Source: Adenanthera pavonina (taxonomy: Eukaryota > Streptophyta > Magnoliopsida > Fabales > Fabaceae). Taken from it: a stretch of DNA of 64,000 nucleotides. The notes under the pieces were generated by a model, which made no database searches, was not told the origin of the DNA, and saw only the letters and a program-made list of their open reading frames with translations. The translations under genes were made by a program, and so were the position numbers. Shown here in pieces: positions 49,876 to 60,079 of the stretch (positions are counted from its first letter, which is position 1; each line of letters opens with the position of its first letter). The stretch spans positions 5,101,501-5,165,500 of the forward strand of contig JAIVEN010000016.1 in the NCBI GenBank assembly GCA_026686845.1, written 5' to 3'.

Positions 49876-52662
49876 GGGGTAAGCATGGGTTGAACCAGAC
49901 TCAGGTTAGCGCAAACCCACAGCCTGGCCAGACAATAGCTCGGGTTGATCCAGTCTACATCGGGTTGATGGGTTTGTAGGAAAAATAAAGAAAGAAGAAG
50001 AAGAATCTGGTTGTTAGGAATACTGGCTTTCCAAAAGGGGGTAAATTGGAAAGTATGAAATTTTTCTGTAAAAATGAAGTATAATGGTGAAAGCAAAAGT
50101 TTATAGAAAAATAGAATATAATAAATATAAATGTAAAAGAGACAGGGAAAGTGAGAAACTCAGAGATTTATCCTGGTTCTATCTAATCCACTTAACCTAT
50201 ATCCGGTCCTTAAGTCACCACTTGAAATTTTCCACTATCTGTAATGATTCAATGGACTTCTTGTAATGTCATAGTACAATCCAAGTGCTCTGTTCTAAGA
50301 ATACTAAAAATTACACCCAACACTTCTTACAAGTGTTTACCTAAATTTCTTTGTGATTCCCCTCACAAAGAATCTTTCTTTTAAAGAAAGAAAATATTTT
50401 ATATAGATATAAATACTCTCTAAAGTTAAGTAGATATGAAGGTTGTAGTATAATAAATGTAGTGGGTGGGTGAAAAAATTTTGTCTAATAAATTCAGTAG
50501 AGTTTTAGTAAAGATAAACTTAAATTTATTACTCACAACTTTAAATGAAGTTTTATTTATATATTTGTGACTTAACTAGTCGATAGACACAAGATCTAGT
50601 CGTTAGAAGCTTTAACCAACGGTTACTCTATAGAAATAATTGTTCCCCAACCGTATTTAATATGTTTGACATGCCAAAGTTAGAATTTTAGGGTTCAATA
50701 GATGAATTTCATAGAGACAAAAGATTGAAAATTTCAACGTTGAACTTCAATATTCGTCTGTTCAAATGTGACATTCGAATTTTGAATTTCTCAAAGATAT
50801 CTTATGTTAGAATATATGAATTTTCATATTAAAAGTGCATCTGTTATGGTTGAATAGTTTGTCTTATATTTTCACAGTACACTCAAAATTAGAATTTTAT
50901 AAGCTGAAATTTGTCTGTCAAAAGCATGTTCAACATGACACAAAAGTTCTCCTCTGTGTAATTTGAATGTTGAACTACAAATTTTGTTTATCAGAGGTAT
51001 GTTCTAACGAGACTCATAAATTTTTATTTCGAAATTCGTACTTTGAAGTTCAAAATTCATTTCTCAGAGAAAGTGACTCTGAACTTTTTTTAAACTTCAC
51101 CAACATTTAAATTTTGACTAAACTTCACACAAATTTTGCACATTTTCACCAACAATACTTAACTCGAAATTCGAATTTCTGAACTGAAATTTGTTTGTTA
51201 GAGATAAAATCTTTGTATCTTTAAATTTCACTAAGCAAAATTCAAATTTTGCATAAAATATACATAAGTCAAATACAAAATTCGTTTATTAGTTAGTATT
51301 TTTCAATTTTAACATATACTAACATAGGACAATTATGAAATGACTTATTTAAGTGCTGTGGTAATATAAATAAATAAGAATCAAAGTTTTTTTACCTAAT
51401 GTACATAGTGAGAAATTCTAACAAATAAGGGCTTGTTTGATTCTATTTCTGAAAATAGTTTTTCTGTTTTTGGAAACAGAAAACTCAGAAAACTTATTTG
51501 GTAAACCTGTTTTTTATAAATTGTTATGGAAAACAGAAAAACAAAAGAACAGAAAACTCAAAACACCTTTAAGGTGTTTAGTAGTTTTTGTTTTGGAAAA
51601 CATAAGGAAATGTGAGAAACATCCACCTCATTAATGGTAAAGTTATAAATTTTGAATAACTCATCTATCACCCACTAGTTATGATTTTGAGAACAATTAT
51701 TCAAACAGATTTTTTTGTTTTCTTGTTTTCAAAACTTATTCTCGAAAACAGTTTTACAAAACTATTCTCAGAACAATAAAACAGAAAACACTGTCAGACA
51801 TGCCCTAAATCTTCACTTGTTCTTTATTATATTTCTTCACTTTATCTTTTTATATTCCTTTGATATTCTCCTTTCCAAACTCTAAATTTTTTGAAATCAT
51901 CAAAACTTCTAATTCAACACCGGTGAGATGAGAGAAGGAAAAAAAATATACAAAACTAGCAGGTTTATCAACAATCTTTAGTCCAATCTTTTGTCTAGAT
52001 TTAAAAGAAAACAATAGATATGAAAAACTAGGTCAACAATCTTCAGCACAAAAACAAAGAAAGAAACAATAGCACAAAAAAATAGCTTCGATTGTGAAGT
52101 ATTGAAGTTAGATCTGCAAACAACATAATCGAGCTACAATTGAAACTTTGTCTTTTCATTCCTCACTCAAATAGCATATTGGTGAAGTGAAGAAGCTTGT
52201 TGAGAGGAACGATTTAAAGGAAGGTGAGTGCATACAGTGACAAAATAGAGGAAAGGGAAGATAATGAAAAGAAGGCAGAGGAGGAGAGTGAACAACAACA
52301 ACAATGATTGCAAAGCTAGATCTATGGGGAGCGCAGTGAAGAAAGGCAGAGAAGGAGAGTAGTGTTAATGTCAAAGAAGAAAGATAGTGAAGGAGTTCAA
52401 CATCGGTGAAGAACGGCTGTGAAGGAGAGATATGTCGGCAAAGAGAGAAAACGAGAGAAAAGGTGTGTCAGTGAGAATGAATAATGATGTGTGTGGGAGG
52501 CAAAAAGCTTTTTTTTTCTAGAAAAAAAAGTTACTTGTATCGATTGGTCCAAGCTTTTGAAGACCAGACTCTAGACCTGTAATCGGGCCGGCTTGATTTT
52601 CATCAACCTAAATAATAGCAGGGTGGCTGAGTTAATCGAGTAGTGAGTTAATGCTCATCTCT
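49876..52662. mobile_element. hAT-like non-autonomous element (about 2.8 kb)
   Basis: The left end TAGGGGTAAGCATGGGTTGA and the reverse complement of the right end TAGAGATGAGCATTAACTCA form imperfect terminal repeats. The flanks TATTCTAT and ATTCTAGT share ATTCTA, compatible with a worn 8-bp duplication. Subterminal zones carry CGGGTTGAT-type repeats. No transposase is visible. It hosts a MITE (51,429-51,807) in its middle. Confidence 0.5.
51429..51807 (-). mobile_element. MITE copy 2 (379 bp), PIF/Harbinger-like
   Basis: The ends are GGGCTTGTTTGATTCTATTT and, reverse-complemented, GGGCATGTCTGACAGTGTTT. TAA is present on both sides, the 3-bp TWA target typical of PIF/Harbinger Tourist-type MITEs. 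It is the inverted homologue of the element at 7,206-7,584, of equal length, and is nested in the larger hAT-like element. Confidence 0.75.
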
Positions 52663-53201
52663 AATTCTAGTCCATAATTTCAAATTACTTCAAGAAAATT
52701 TAAAATAAGAAAATTGATTAAAATTAGTTGGAAGTTTTATTTTTTAAAAAATTATCAAAACTTTTTAAAATTACCATAACTAAATTATAATCACATTTTA
52801 ATTGTATCTCTTTTCATTTCTCTCCATTATAACTTCTTTTAATTATTCCCAAGAAAAATAAAAAAGAAAAACTACAATTAAATATTGTATAAAATTTATA
52901 AAGTAACTTATATTATAAAACATTAATTCTAAAAATATACCTCATATTTTGAAACAAATGAAGTAATAAATATATGATACTAGTATATAATATACAGAAA
53001 ATTGTTGTTATTTATCAGCATAAATTATAAATTATGAATAATATGATTTCTTTTTACTAAGGATGAATAATAATAATAATATGATTGATATTTTATTGTC
53101 GGCTACACGTGGCTCCGAAGCTTTTTCAGTTGGCCTTGTCTCAGGTTGCATGTAATGCTTTTCATTAGTTGGATTTCTGAAAACCTTGAACATCACCCCA
53201 C
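52663..53201. other. AT-rich DNA before the gypsy element
   Basis: No gene or clear repeat is visible. The gypsy target duplication CCAC lies at its end (53,198-53,201). Confidence 0.4.
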
Positions 53202-53681
53202 TGTCACGGATTTTTCAAGGGGTTTAATTAAAAGCCTCCAGAAGGTTCTGGAGATATCTTGAAAAGGTTTAATTTCTCTTGAACTATGTAGATAGTTCTA
53301 GAATTTTGTAAATTTCTCTTGTACATAGGATTTCTAGAGATTTCTTTTGTAAATATCTTGTAGAGAATTCTAGAGATTCGATTTAGACCATTAGATCGAA
53401 TTGATTTCCACCATCCATTAAGGGGGTGGGAAAGTTCTGGAAACCTTAGGAGGCCTATAAATACTCCCTCCCACCTCATTTGTAACCATCCAAGCATTTG
53501 AGTTTATTTGTGAATTCTCTCAAACTCTCTCTTATGTGAGTGTTTTCTTGAGTGTTCTCTTGTTTTCTAGTTCACTTGTCTTTGCGTACTTGAGGGTTTA
53601 ACTGACTTAGCGTGGGATCAAGAGGATTGATCAAGCTAAGGCGGGCATAATTCAAGGCGAGAAAGTTCCAAGGCCGTGACA
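53202..53681 (+). repeat. 5' LTR of the gypsy element (480 bp)
   Basis: It matches the 3' LTR closely over its whole length with scattered substitutions. A CCTATAAATACTCC promoter motif lies at about 53,453. Confidence 0.95.
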
Positions 53682-53858
53682 ACATGATATCAGAGCTTTG
53701 GTTCGAGGGAACCTTGTTCAAGCTTTGTTTCGTGGGCAAGGATGTCGGAAGAGATATGAGTACTCAACGTAGAGGTACAAGGCAAGGAGACCTAACCTAC
53801 TCATCAAGGGAGCAAGAGAGGTTAAAGCACTAGTAAGGTAAGTGCTGAATACTTTGCT

Positions 53859-54935
53859 TCTCTTTCGATTCAAGTTGGCTATTTAGAGGATGCCTTGTTA
53901 GAGGTAACCAATAAGGTGAATAAGCTCGAGGGTGACTTCACGATCCTTGAGTCTTATACATTGGATGAGCTTGAGGTTCTCAAAGCTACTGTGGAGAATC
54001 TCCAAAATTCTGAGGATCAGCGCGCTGAGGCTATAAAGAGCCTCAAGGCAAATGTGATGGATGCCATCGCAATCATGCAGCAACAGCTGGATGCTCTCAA
54101 GACTTCCTTGGAGAACCAAGGGAGAAACCCTCTAGTGGCTGGAACTAGTGAAGTGAAGCTGGATCTTCCCAGATCGAAGGTGTTCAAGGGTGTTCGTGAT
54201 GCTAAGGAGGTGGAGAACTTCCTATGGCAGATGGAGCGATATGCCAAAAGCTTGGGGTTAAGTGATGACCAAGCTAAGGTACGTACTGCTTCTTTGTTCC
54301 TTATTGATAATGCTATGTTATGGTGGCATAGGAAGCATGTGGACATGGAGAAAGGCCTTTGCACCATCAATACTTGGGAAGACTTCAAGAAGGAATTGAA
54401 GAGACAAATCTTCCCAGAGAACATGGTCTATGAAGCACGCAAGAAGCTGAGGGAGCTCAAGCACAAGACCATTATCTCTGACTATGTGAAGGAGTTCACA
54501 ACCTTGATGCTCCAGATCCCCAACTGGAGCAGCGAGGATCTTCTCTTCCACTTCATTGATGACCTTCAAAACTGGGCCAAGTATGAGTTGCAGTGCCGTG
54601 GTGTGAAGGACATTGATGAAGCCATAGCCGTGGCTGAAAGTCTCACCAACTATCAGAAGGAGAAGAGTGAATTCTCCAAGCCTAAGTCTTCCAAACCTAA
54701 TAATCAAGGTAAAGATAGGGGAGACAAGGGTAAGGGAGTGAACAAGGGTGGAGACAACAAGTCACTACAAAAGAAGTATGATAATCAGAAGAAGAGCTCC
54801 AACACCAACATTAGTTGCTTTGTGTGCAAGGGTCCTTACTGCATGAAGGATTTCCCAAAGTTAGAGAGCTTGGTTGCTATAGTGGAGGAACAAGAGGCAC
54901 ATGCAGATGAAAGTGCAGAGTTGGGTTCCCTCTGA
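53859..54935 (+). pseudogene. Gypsy gag remnant
   Basis: A 346-codon frame from 53,895, with the same frame open a little further upstream, gives a coiled-coil N-terminus. It then gives a retrotransposon gag core (WRWHRKH-type region: NAMLWWHRKHVDMEKG) and a Lys/Ser-rich tail. The zinc knuckle is damaged: CFVCKGPYCMKDF lacks the His and last Cys of CCHC. No proper ATG opens the frame. It ends at TGA (54,933), after which the same frame continues into protease. Confidence 0.8.
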
Positions 54936-57900
54936 CTCCTTAATGCCTTGAAGTTCAAGCCCTCGTCCACACCTACCAAGAGCACGGGGTTAATGTATGT
55001 AGAGGTGAAGCTGAATGGGAAGTTTGTCTCAATCATGGTGGATATAGGGGTAGGCAACAACTTCATTACTCCAGAGGAGGCCAAGAGGATTGGTCTCAGG
55101 GTTGTGGCAGGAGGAGGAATAATAAAGGCTGTTAACTCTCCTCCTAAACCGATTCATGGCATAGTTCAAGGGGTTGAGTTGTGCTTGGAATCATGGAGTA
55201 GCAAGGCGGATCTCACAGTCGCTCTAATGAATGACTACAAAGTTGTGCTTGGCTAGGAGTTCATGAGAAAACATAACATCTTCCCTATGCCCCATTACAA
55301 TGCCTTATGTGTTCTAAACCAGGGAGTCGCTGCCATGATACCTGCAATTAGTGGACCTAGTAGGAATCGGTTGTTAGCCATGCAAGTGAAGAAGGGCTTT
55401 AAGAGGGGAAAAGTTACATACCTGGCAGTCTTGAAGGAGGTAGATCTTGGGGAGAAGATGAGTGAGGATCTTCCCTTGATCATCTAGCAGGTTCTTGAGG
55501 AGAACCATGACATGATGCCACCGGAGCTACCAAAGAAGCTCTCACCTCGTCGGGAGGTAGACCACAAGATTGAGTAAGAATTGGGAGCTAAGCCACCCGC
55601 CATGGCGCCTTACAGGATGACACCGCCTGAGCTAGAAGAGTTGTGAAGGCAACTAAAGAAGGATCGGTGCTGGGCATATCCAACCATCAAAGGCACCTTA
55701 TAGAGCACCGGTCTTGTTCCAGAAGAAGCATGATGGATTATTGCGATTGTGCATTGACTACCAAGCTCTTAATAAGGTAACCATTAAGAACAAGTATCCT
55801 ATTCCTTTGATAGCTGACTTGTTTGACAGGTTAGGGAAGGCAAGGTACTTCTCCAAGTTGGACTTGAGGTCGGGGCATCATCAAGTTCATATTGCCAAAG
55901 GAGATGAACCTAAGACTACTTTTGTTACACACTATGGGTCTTTTGAGTGGTTGGTGATGCCTTTTGGATTGACTAATGCACTAGCCACATTCTGTACTCT
56001 CATGAACAAAATCTTTCATCCATATTTTGATCGGTTCGTGGTAGTATACTTGGATGACATTGTGGTCTATAGCGACTCATTGAAGGAGCATGCTGAGCAC
56101 CTACGAGCCGTGTTCAAGACCCTACGTGAGAACGAATTGTATGTGAAGAAGGATAAGTGTTCCTTTGCCAAGGAAGAGGTGAACTTCCTTGGGCACGTCA
56201 TAGCCCAAGGGACTTTATGCATGGATGGGAAGAAGGTTCAAGCTATCAAAGAGTGGGAGCTTTTGACTTAAGTGACAGAGTTGAGATCTTTCCTTGGATT
56301 AGTTAACTATTATAGGCGATTCATCAAGGGCTCCTCTACTAGAGCAGCCCCTCTCACTAAGCTGTTGAAGAAGAACAAGCCATGGGTGTGGACTGAGGGA
56401 TGCCAGGAGGCTTTTGAGGAGCTTAAGATGGCATTGATAGAGGAACCTGTGTTAGCTCTCCTGGATTTCACCAAGCCTTTTGAGGTACACACTGATGCCT
56501 CTGACTTCGCTATTGGAGGGGTCCTGATGTAAGAGAGGCATCCTATTGCTTTTGAAAGTCGCAAGCTCAATGATATTGAGAGGCGGTACGCGGTGCAAGA
56601 GAAGAAGATGACAGTCGTGGTTCATTGCTTGTGCACTTGGAGGCATTACTTGCTAGGGGCATGATTTGTGATCAAGACTGATAATGTCACCACTAGCTAC
56701 TTCCAGAGTTAGAAGAAGCTCTCCACTAAGCAAGCAAGATGGCAAGATTTCCTGGCTGAATTTGATTATGTGTTGGAATACAAGCTGGGGACAGCGAATG
56801 TAGTTGCTGATGCCTTGAGCAGGAAAGCTAAACTAGCAGCTATAAGCCAAGCCAGTAGGGACTTGATCACCAAGATCAAGCAAGATATTACTCAAGGCCC
56901 TCTAGCCTAGCAGCTTGTGGAGTTGGCTAAGGAGGGTAAAACCAAGAGGTTTTGGGTCGAGGATGAAATCCTATACATTGTGGGAATGAGACTCTTTATT
57001 CCTAAGTGGGACAACCTAAGGAAGGAATTGATCAAGGAGTGTCATAACTCCAAATGGTCTGGTCACCCGGGACAGAGGTGGACGTTGGCATTGTTGGAAG
57101 CTGCCTACTATTAGCCTTACATGAGGGATGACGTGAAGGCCTGTGTGAAGACTTGTCTTGTGTGCCAACAGGACAAGGTAGACAACCAACTTCTCGCAGG
57201 ATTGTTAGAGTCGTTGCCTACACCTAGCCAACCATGGGAGAGTGTCTCCATGGACTTCATCTCAGCATTGCCTAAGTCCTAAGGGTTTGGTTCCATCATG
57301 GTAGTGGTGGATCGCTTCTCTAAGTATGTGACCTTCATTCTAGCCCTGACAGACTGTACAGCGGAGGAAGTGGCTCATCTATTTTTCAAGAACATGGTGA
57401 AGTTTTGGGGATTGCCGAAGACCATCATTATTGATAGAGATCCACATTTCACGGGCAAGCTATAGACTGAGCCTTTCAAGCTATTAGGGACAGAGTTGCA
57501 TTTCTCTACTAGCTTTCACTCTCAGACTGATGGGCAGACGAAATAGGTGAATGCTTTGTTGGAGTGTTATCTTCGGCACTTTGTGAGTGCCAACTAGAAG
57601 GATTAGGCTAAGTTGATGGATACAACCCAGTTCTTGTACAACTTGCAAAAGAGCGAGTCCACAGGAAGAAGTCTCTTTGAAGTGGTGATGGGACAATAAC
57701 CTCTGACATCTCATGCCTTTGCAACAACATATAAGGGCAAGAGTCCAGGAGCCTTCCATATGGCTAAGTCTTGGCATGAGCAAGCTGACGAGACTAGATC
57801 CTTCCTTGTCAAGGTAGCCAAGAGGATGAAGAAGTTCGCTGACAGAAAGAGGTGAGTTATAGAGTTCCAAGTGGGAGACATGGTGATGGTGAAACTTTTT

Positions 57901-58332
57901 CCACAACAATTCAAGGCCTTTAGGAAGGTTCATAAGGGCCTCATTTGAAAATACAAGGGTCCCTACATGGTGTCGAAGAAGGTTGGGAAGGTCTCCTACA
58001 AGGTGAATTTGGCACCTAACTTGAAGATTCATCCTGTCTTCGATGTGAGCATGCTCAAGCCTTTCCACAGAGACAAGGATAATCCTGATCGAGGAGTCTC
58101 TACCAGAGCACCACCTGTGACAACCAAGTCTTACGATAAACAGGTCGAGGAGATACTTGCTCATAGGGTCGTGCGACGAAGGGGAGTACCACCAAGTACC
58201 TAATATTTGGTGAAGTGGAAGGGACTGCCAGAGAGCAAGGCAACCTGGGAATCACAAGAAGATCTTTGGCAGTTTGAAGACCACCTACACTGGTATAGAG
58301 ATAAAGACGTGACGAGGACGTCACCGGATTAG
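54936..58332 (+). pseudogene. Gypsy pol (protease, RT, RNase H, integrase, chromodomain), stop-ridden
   Basis: Protease has VDIGVGNNFI in place of the usual D-T-G. RT (55,714-56,270) shows LCIDYQALNKVTIKNKYPIP, FSKLDLRSGHHQV, VMPFGLTNA and the catalytic YLDDIVVYS. RNase H begins FEVHTDASDFAIGGVLM near 56,480. Integrase (about 57,100-57,900) has a zinc-binding H-H-C-C region (CHNSKWSGHPG, CLVCQQDK) and VSMDFIS. A chromodomain closes the frame at 58,200-58,300 (YLVKWKGLPESKATWESQED). About twenty in-frame stops and a frameshift near 55,670 inactivate it; most stops are TAG, TAA or TGA where Gln, Trp or Arg would be expected. Confidence 0.9.
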
Positions 58333-58343
58333 ATGGGGGAGAG

Positions 58344-58818
58344 TGTCATGGATTTTTCAAGAGGTTTAATTGGAAGCCTCCAAAAGGTTCCGGAGATATC
58401 TTGAAGAGGCTTGATTTCTCTTGAACTATGTAGATAGTTCTAGAACTTTGTAGACTTCTCTTGTACATAGGATTTCTAGAGATTTCTTTATAAATATCTT
58501 GTAAAAAATTCTAGAGATTCGATTTAGGCCGTTAGATCGAATTGATCTCCTCCATTGAGGAGGTAGGAAAGTTCTGGAAACCTTGGGAGGCCTATATATA
58601 CCCCCTCCTACCTCATTTGTAACCATACAAGCATTTGAGTTCATTTGTGAATTCTCTCAAACTCTCTCTTATGTGAGTGTTCTCTTGAGTGTTTTCTTGT
58701 TCTCTACTTCGCTTGTTTTTGCGTACTCGAGGGTTTGGCTGACTTAGCGTAGGATCAAGGGGGTTGATCAAGCTAAGGTCGGCACGGTTCAAGGCGAGAA
58801 AGTTCCAAGGCCGTGACA
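58344..58818 (+). repeat. 3' LTR of the gypsy element (475 bp)
   Basis: It starts TGTCATGGATTTTTCAAG and ends CCAAGGCCGTGACA. It is directly repeated with the 5' LTR and preceded by the polypurine tract. Confidence 0.95.
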
Positions 58819-58822
58819 CCAC

Positions 58823-59900
58823 GCTCTAGTTGTTAATCAGAATTGTTTATATTCAGGAGATAAACATATGATTTGTAATCATCAGTAAAAATATTCAAGA
58901 TCAGGTGTACTCTTTCAAGTTTGAAACTTCTTTATCAACTTGAAAAATTATTTTAATTTTTTTTTATAAAATTAATTTTAATTAAACCGAACTCTATAAT
59001 TGAACCATCAAAAAATACCCCAATTTTAATCAAATCACCGCATCATTATTTTTTGGCTTAGTTTCTATTTGGTTCAATAAGTGATTATGGGGAACCATAA
59101 TTGCTTATTTCTAAAATTTGCCAAGCACATTGTCCATTTCAATAATTAATTATATTTTAAATAAGTGATTATAGGATAAACTATTTTATTACTTATAATA
59201 ATCACTTTTTCTTCCATAATTATTTATTTCACTTCTCATTTTTATTATTCACTCAATAATCACTTAAACCCTAAAAACCTAACATTTATTTTTTTAAAAT
59301 CATTTCTTAGTTAAAAACATTTAAATATGAATTACTTTTGATATAATCACTTATCCTCATAATTAATTATAAATAATTACTTATTCTCATAATTAATTAT
59401 AGAAAAGTTAATCAAACATGCAATTTGTCTGCTCAGGTTCAATTATTTTAATTTATGGGATCAACATATATCATATACACAAGTTCTATTTGGATTTTTA
59501 CACTTGTTTTATTGTTCAATTAAGATGTACTAATAATCCCAATCCTCATGATACTTTTTTCACACACATGATTAAGAATTAAACTCTAAATAATATTTTT
59601 AAGAAATTTAGCTATCTCTCCATTGTATTTGTTTAATTATCTATTAATTATGTTAGATTTTGTTGGTTAATTATATTTTAAGTTGAAAATGTGTTAATTT
59701 AATAACCAAATGTATTGAATTAAGTAGTAGGAATATAATCATATTAAATAATTAATAAAAAAAATTTATTATCTAAAAATTTATAAATTAATTTAAATCT
59801 CAATAAATTTTGCCGTGTGAAGTGTGTTAGTTACCTTAAGGTGTTAAGTGTAGATAATAAAAATAAGACATGTGGTTTGCCAAAAATAAATTAAAAAACA
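58823..59900. other. AT-rich intergenic DNA upstream of ligase copy 2
   Basis: Between about 59,080 and 59,420 the phrase AAGTGATTAT or its inverse AATCACTTAT recurs and CATAATTAATTATA is duplicated near 59,380, suggesting a worn MITE. No gene was recognised. Confidence 0.4.
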
Positions 59901-59903
59901 AAA

Positions 59904-59920
59904 CACGTGGTATAAAAGAA
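59904..59920 (+). promoter_or_regulatory. G-box plus TATA box of ligase copy 2
   Basis: CACGTG (59,904-59,909) is followed directly by GTATAAAAG (TATA at 59,911), about 170 bp before the ATG. G-boxes bind bHLH/bZIP factors, including MYC2 of jasmonate signalling. A jasmonate link would suit an OPDA-activating ligase but is inference. Confidence 0.5.
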
Positions 59921-60079
59921 AGATGATATTTCACATTCTGAGGGCTGGCCTAAGTGAAAACTTCGGGTTGAAACGCCTCAGAAGTGGTTTCTTTTGGGAA
60001 TTTGACTTTTCTCAATCCAATACACTCTTAATTCGGACACCCAATTTCGGCAAGACCCTGTCTTTGCAGACTTTCATCC

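Larger units (their letters stand above)
53202..58818 (+). mobile_element. Full-length, defective Ty3/gypsy chromovirus (5,617 bp)
   Basis: Two LTRs with TG...CA ends (TGTCACGGATTTTTCAAG... and ...AAGGCCGTGACA) bound gag and pol. The flanks share CCAC (53,198-53,201; 58,819-58,822). After the 5' LTR a TGATATCAGAGC resembles the initiator-methionine tRNA primer site (TGGTATCAGAGC). AGATGGGGGAGA before the 3' LTR is the polypurine tract. The domain order is gag, protease, RT, RNase H, integrase, chromodomain, which defines a chromovirus. LTR size and total length fit a Reina-like or related clade, not assigned further. It lies between the two ligase paralogues. Confidence 0.95.

Noticed and set aside
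57484..58164. 226-codon minus-strand frame
   Set aside because: It is antisense to the gypsy integrase region; stops were removed from that strand by chance.
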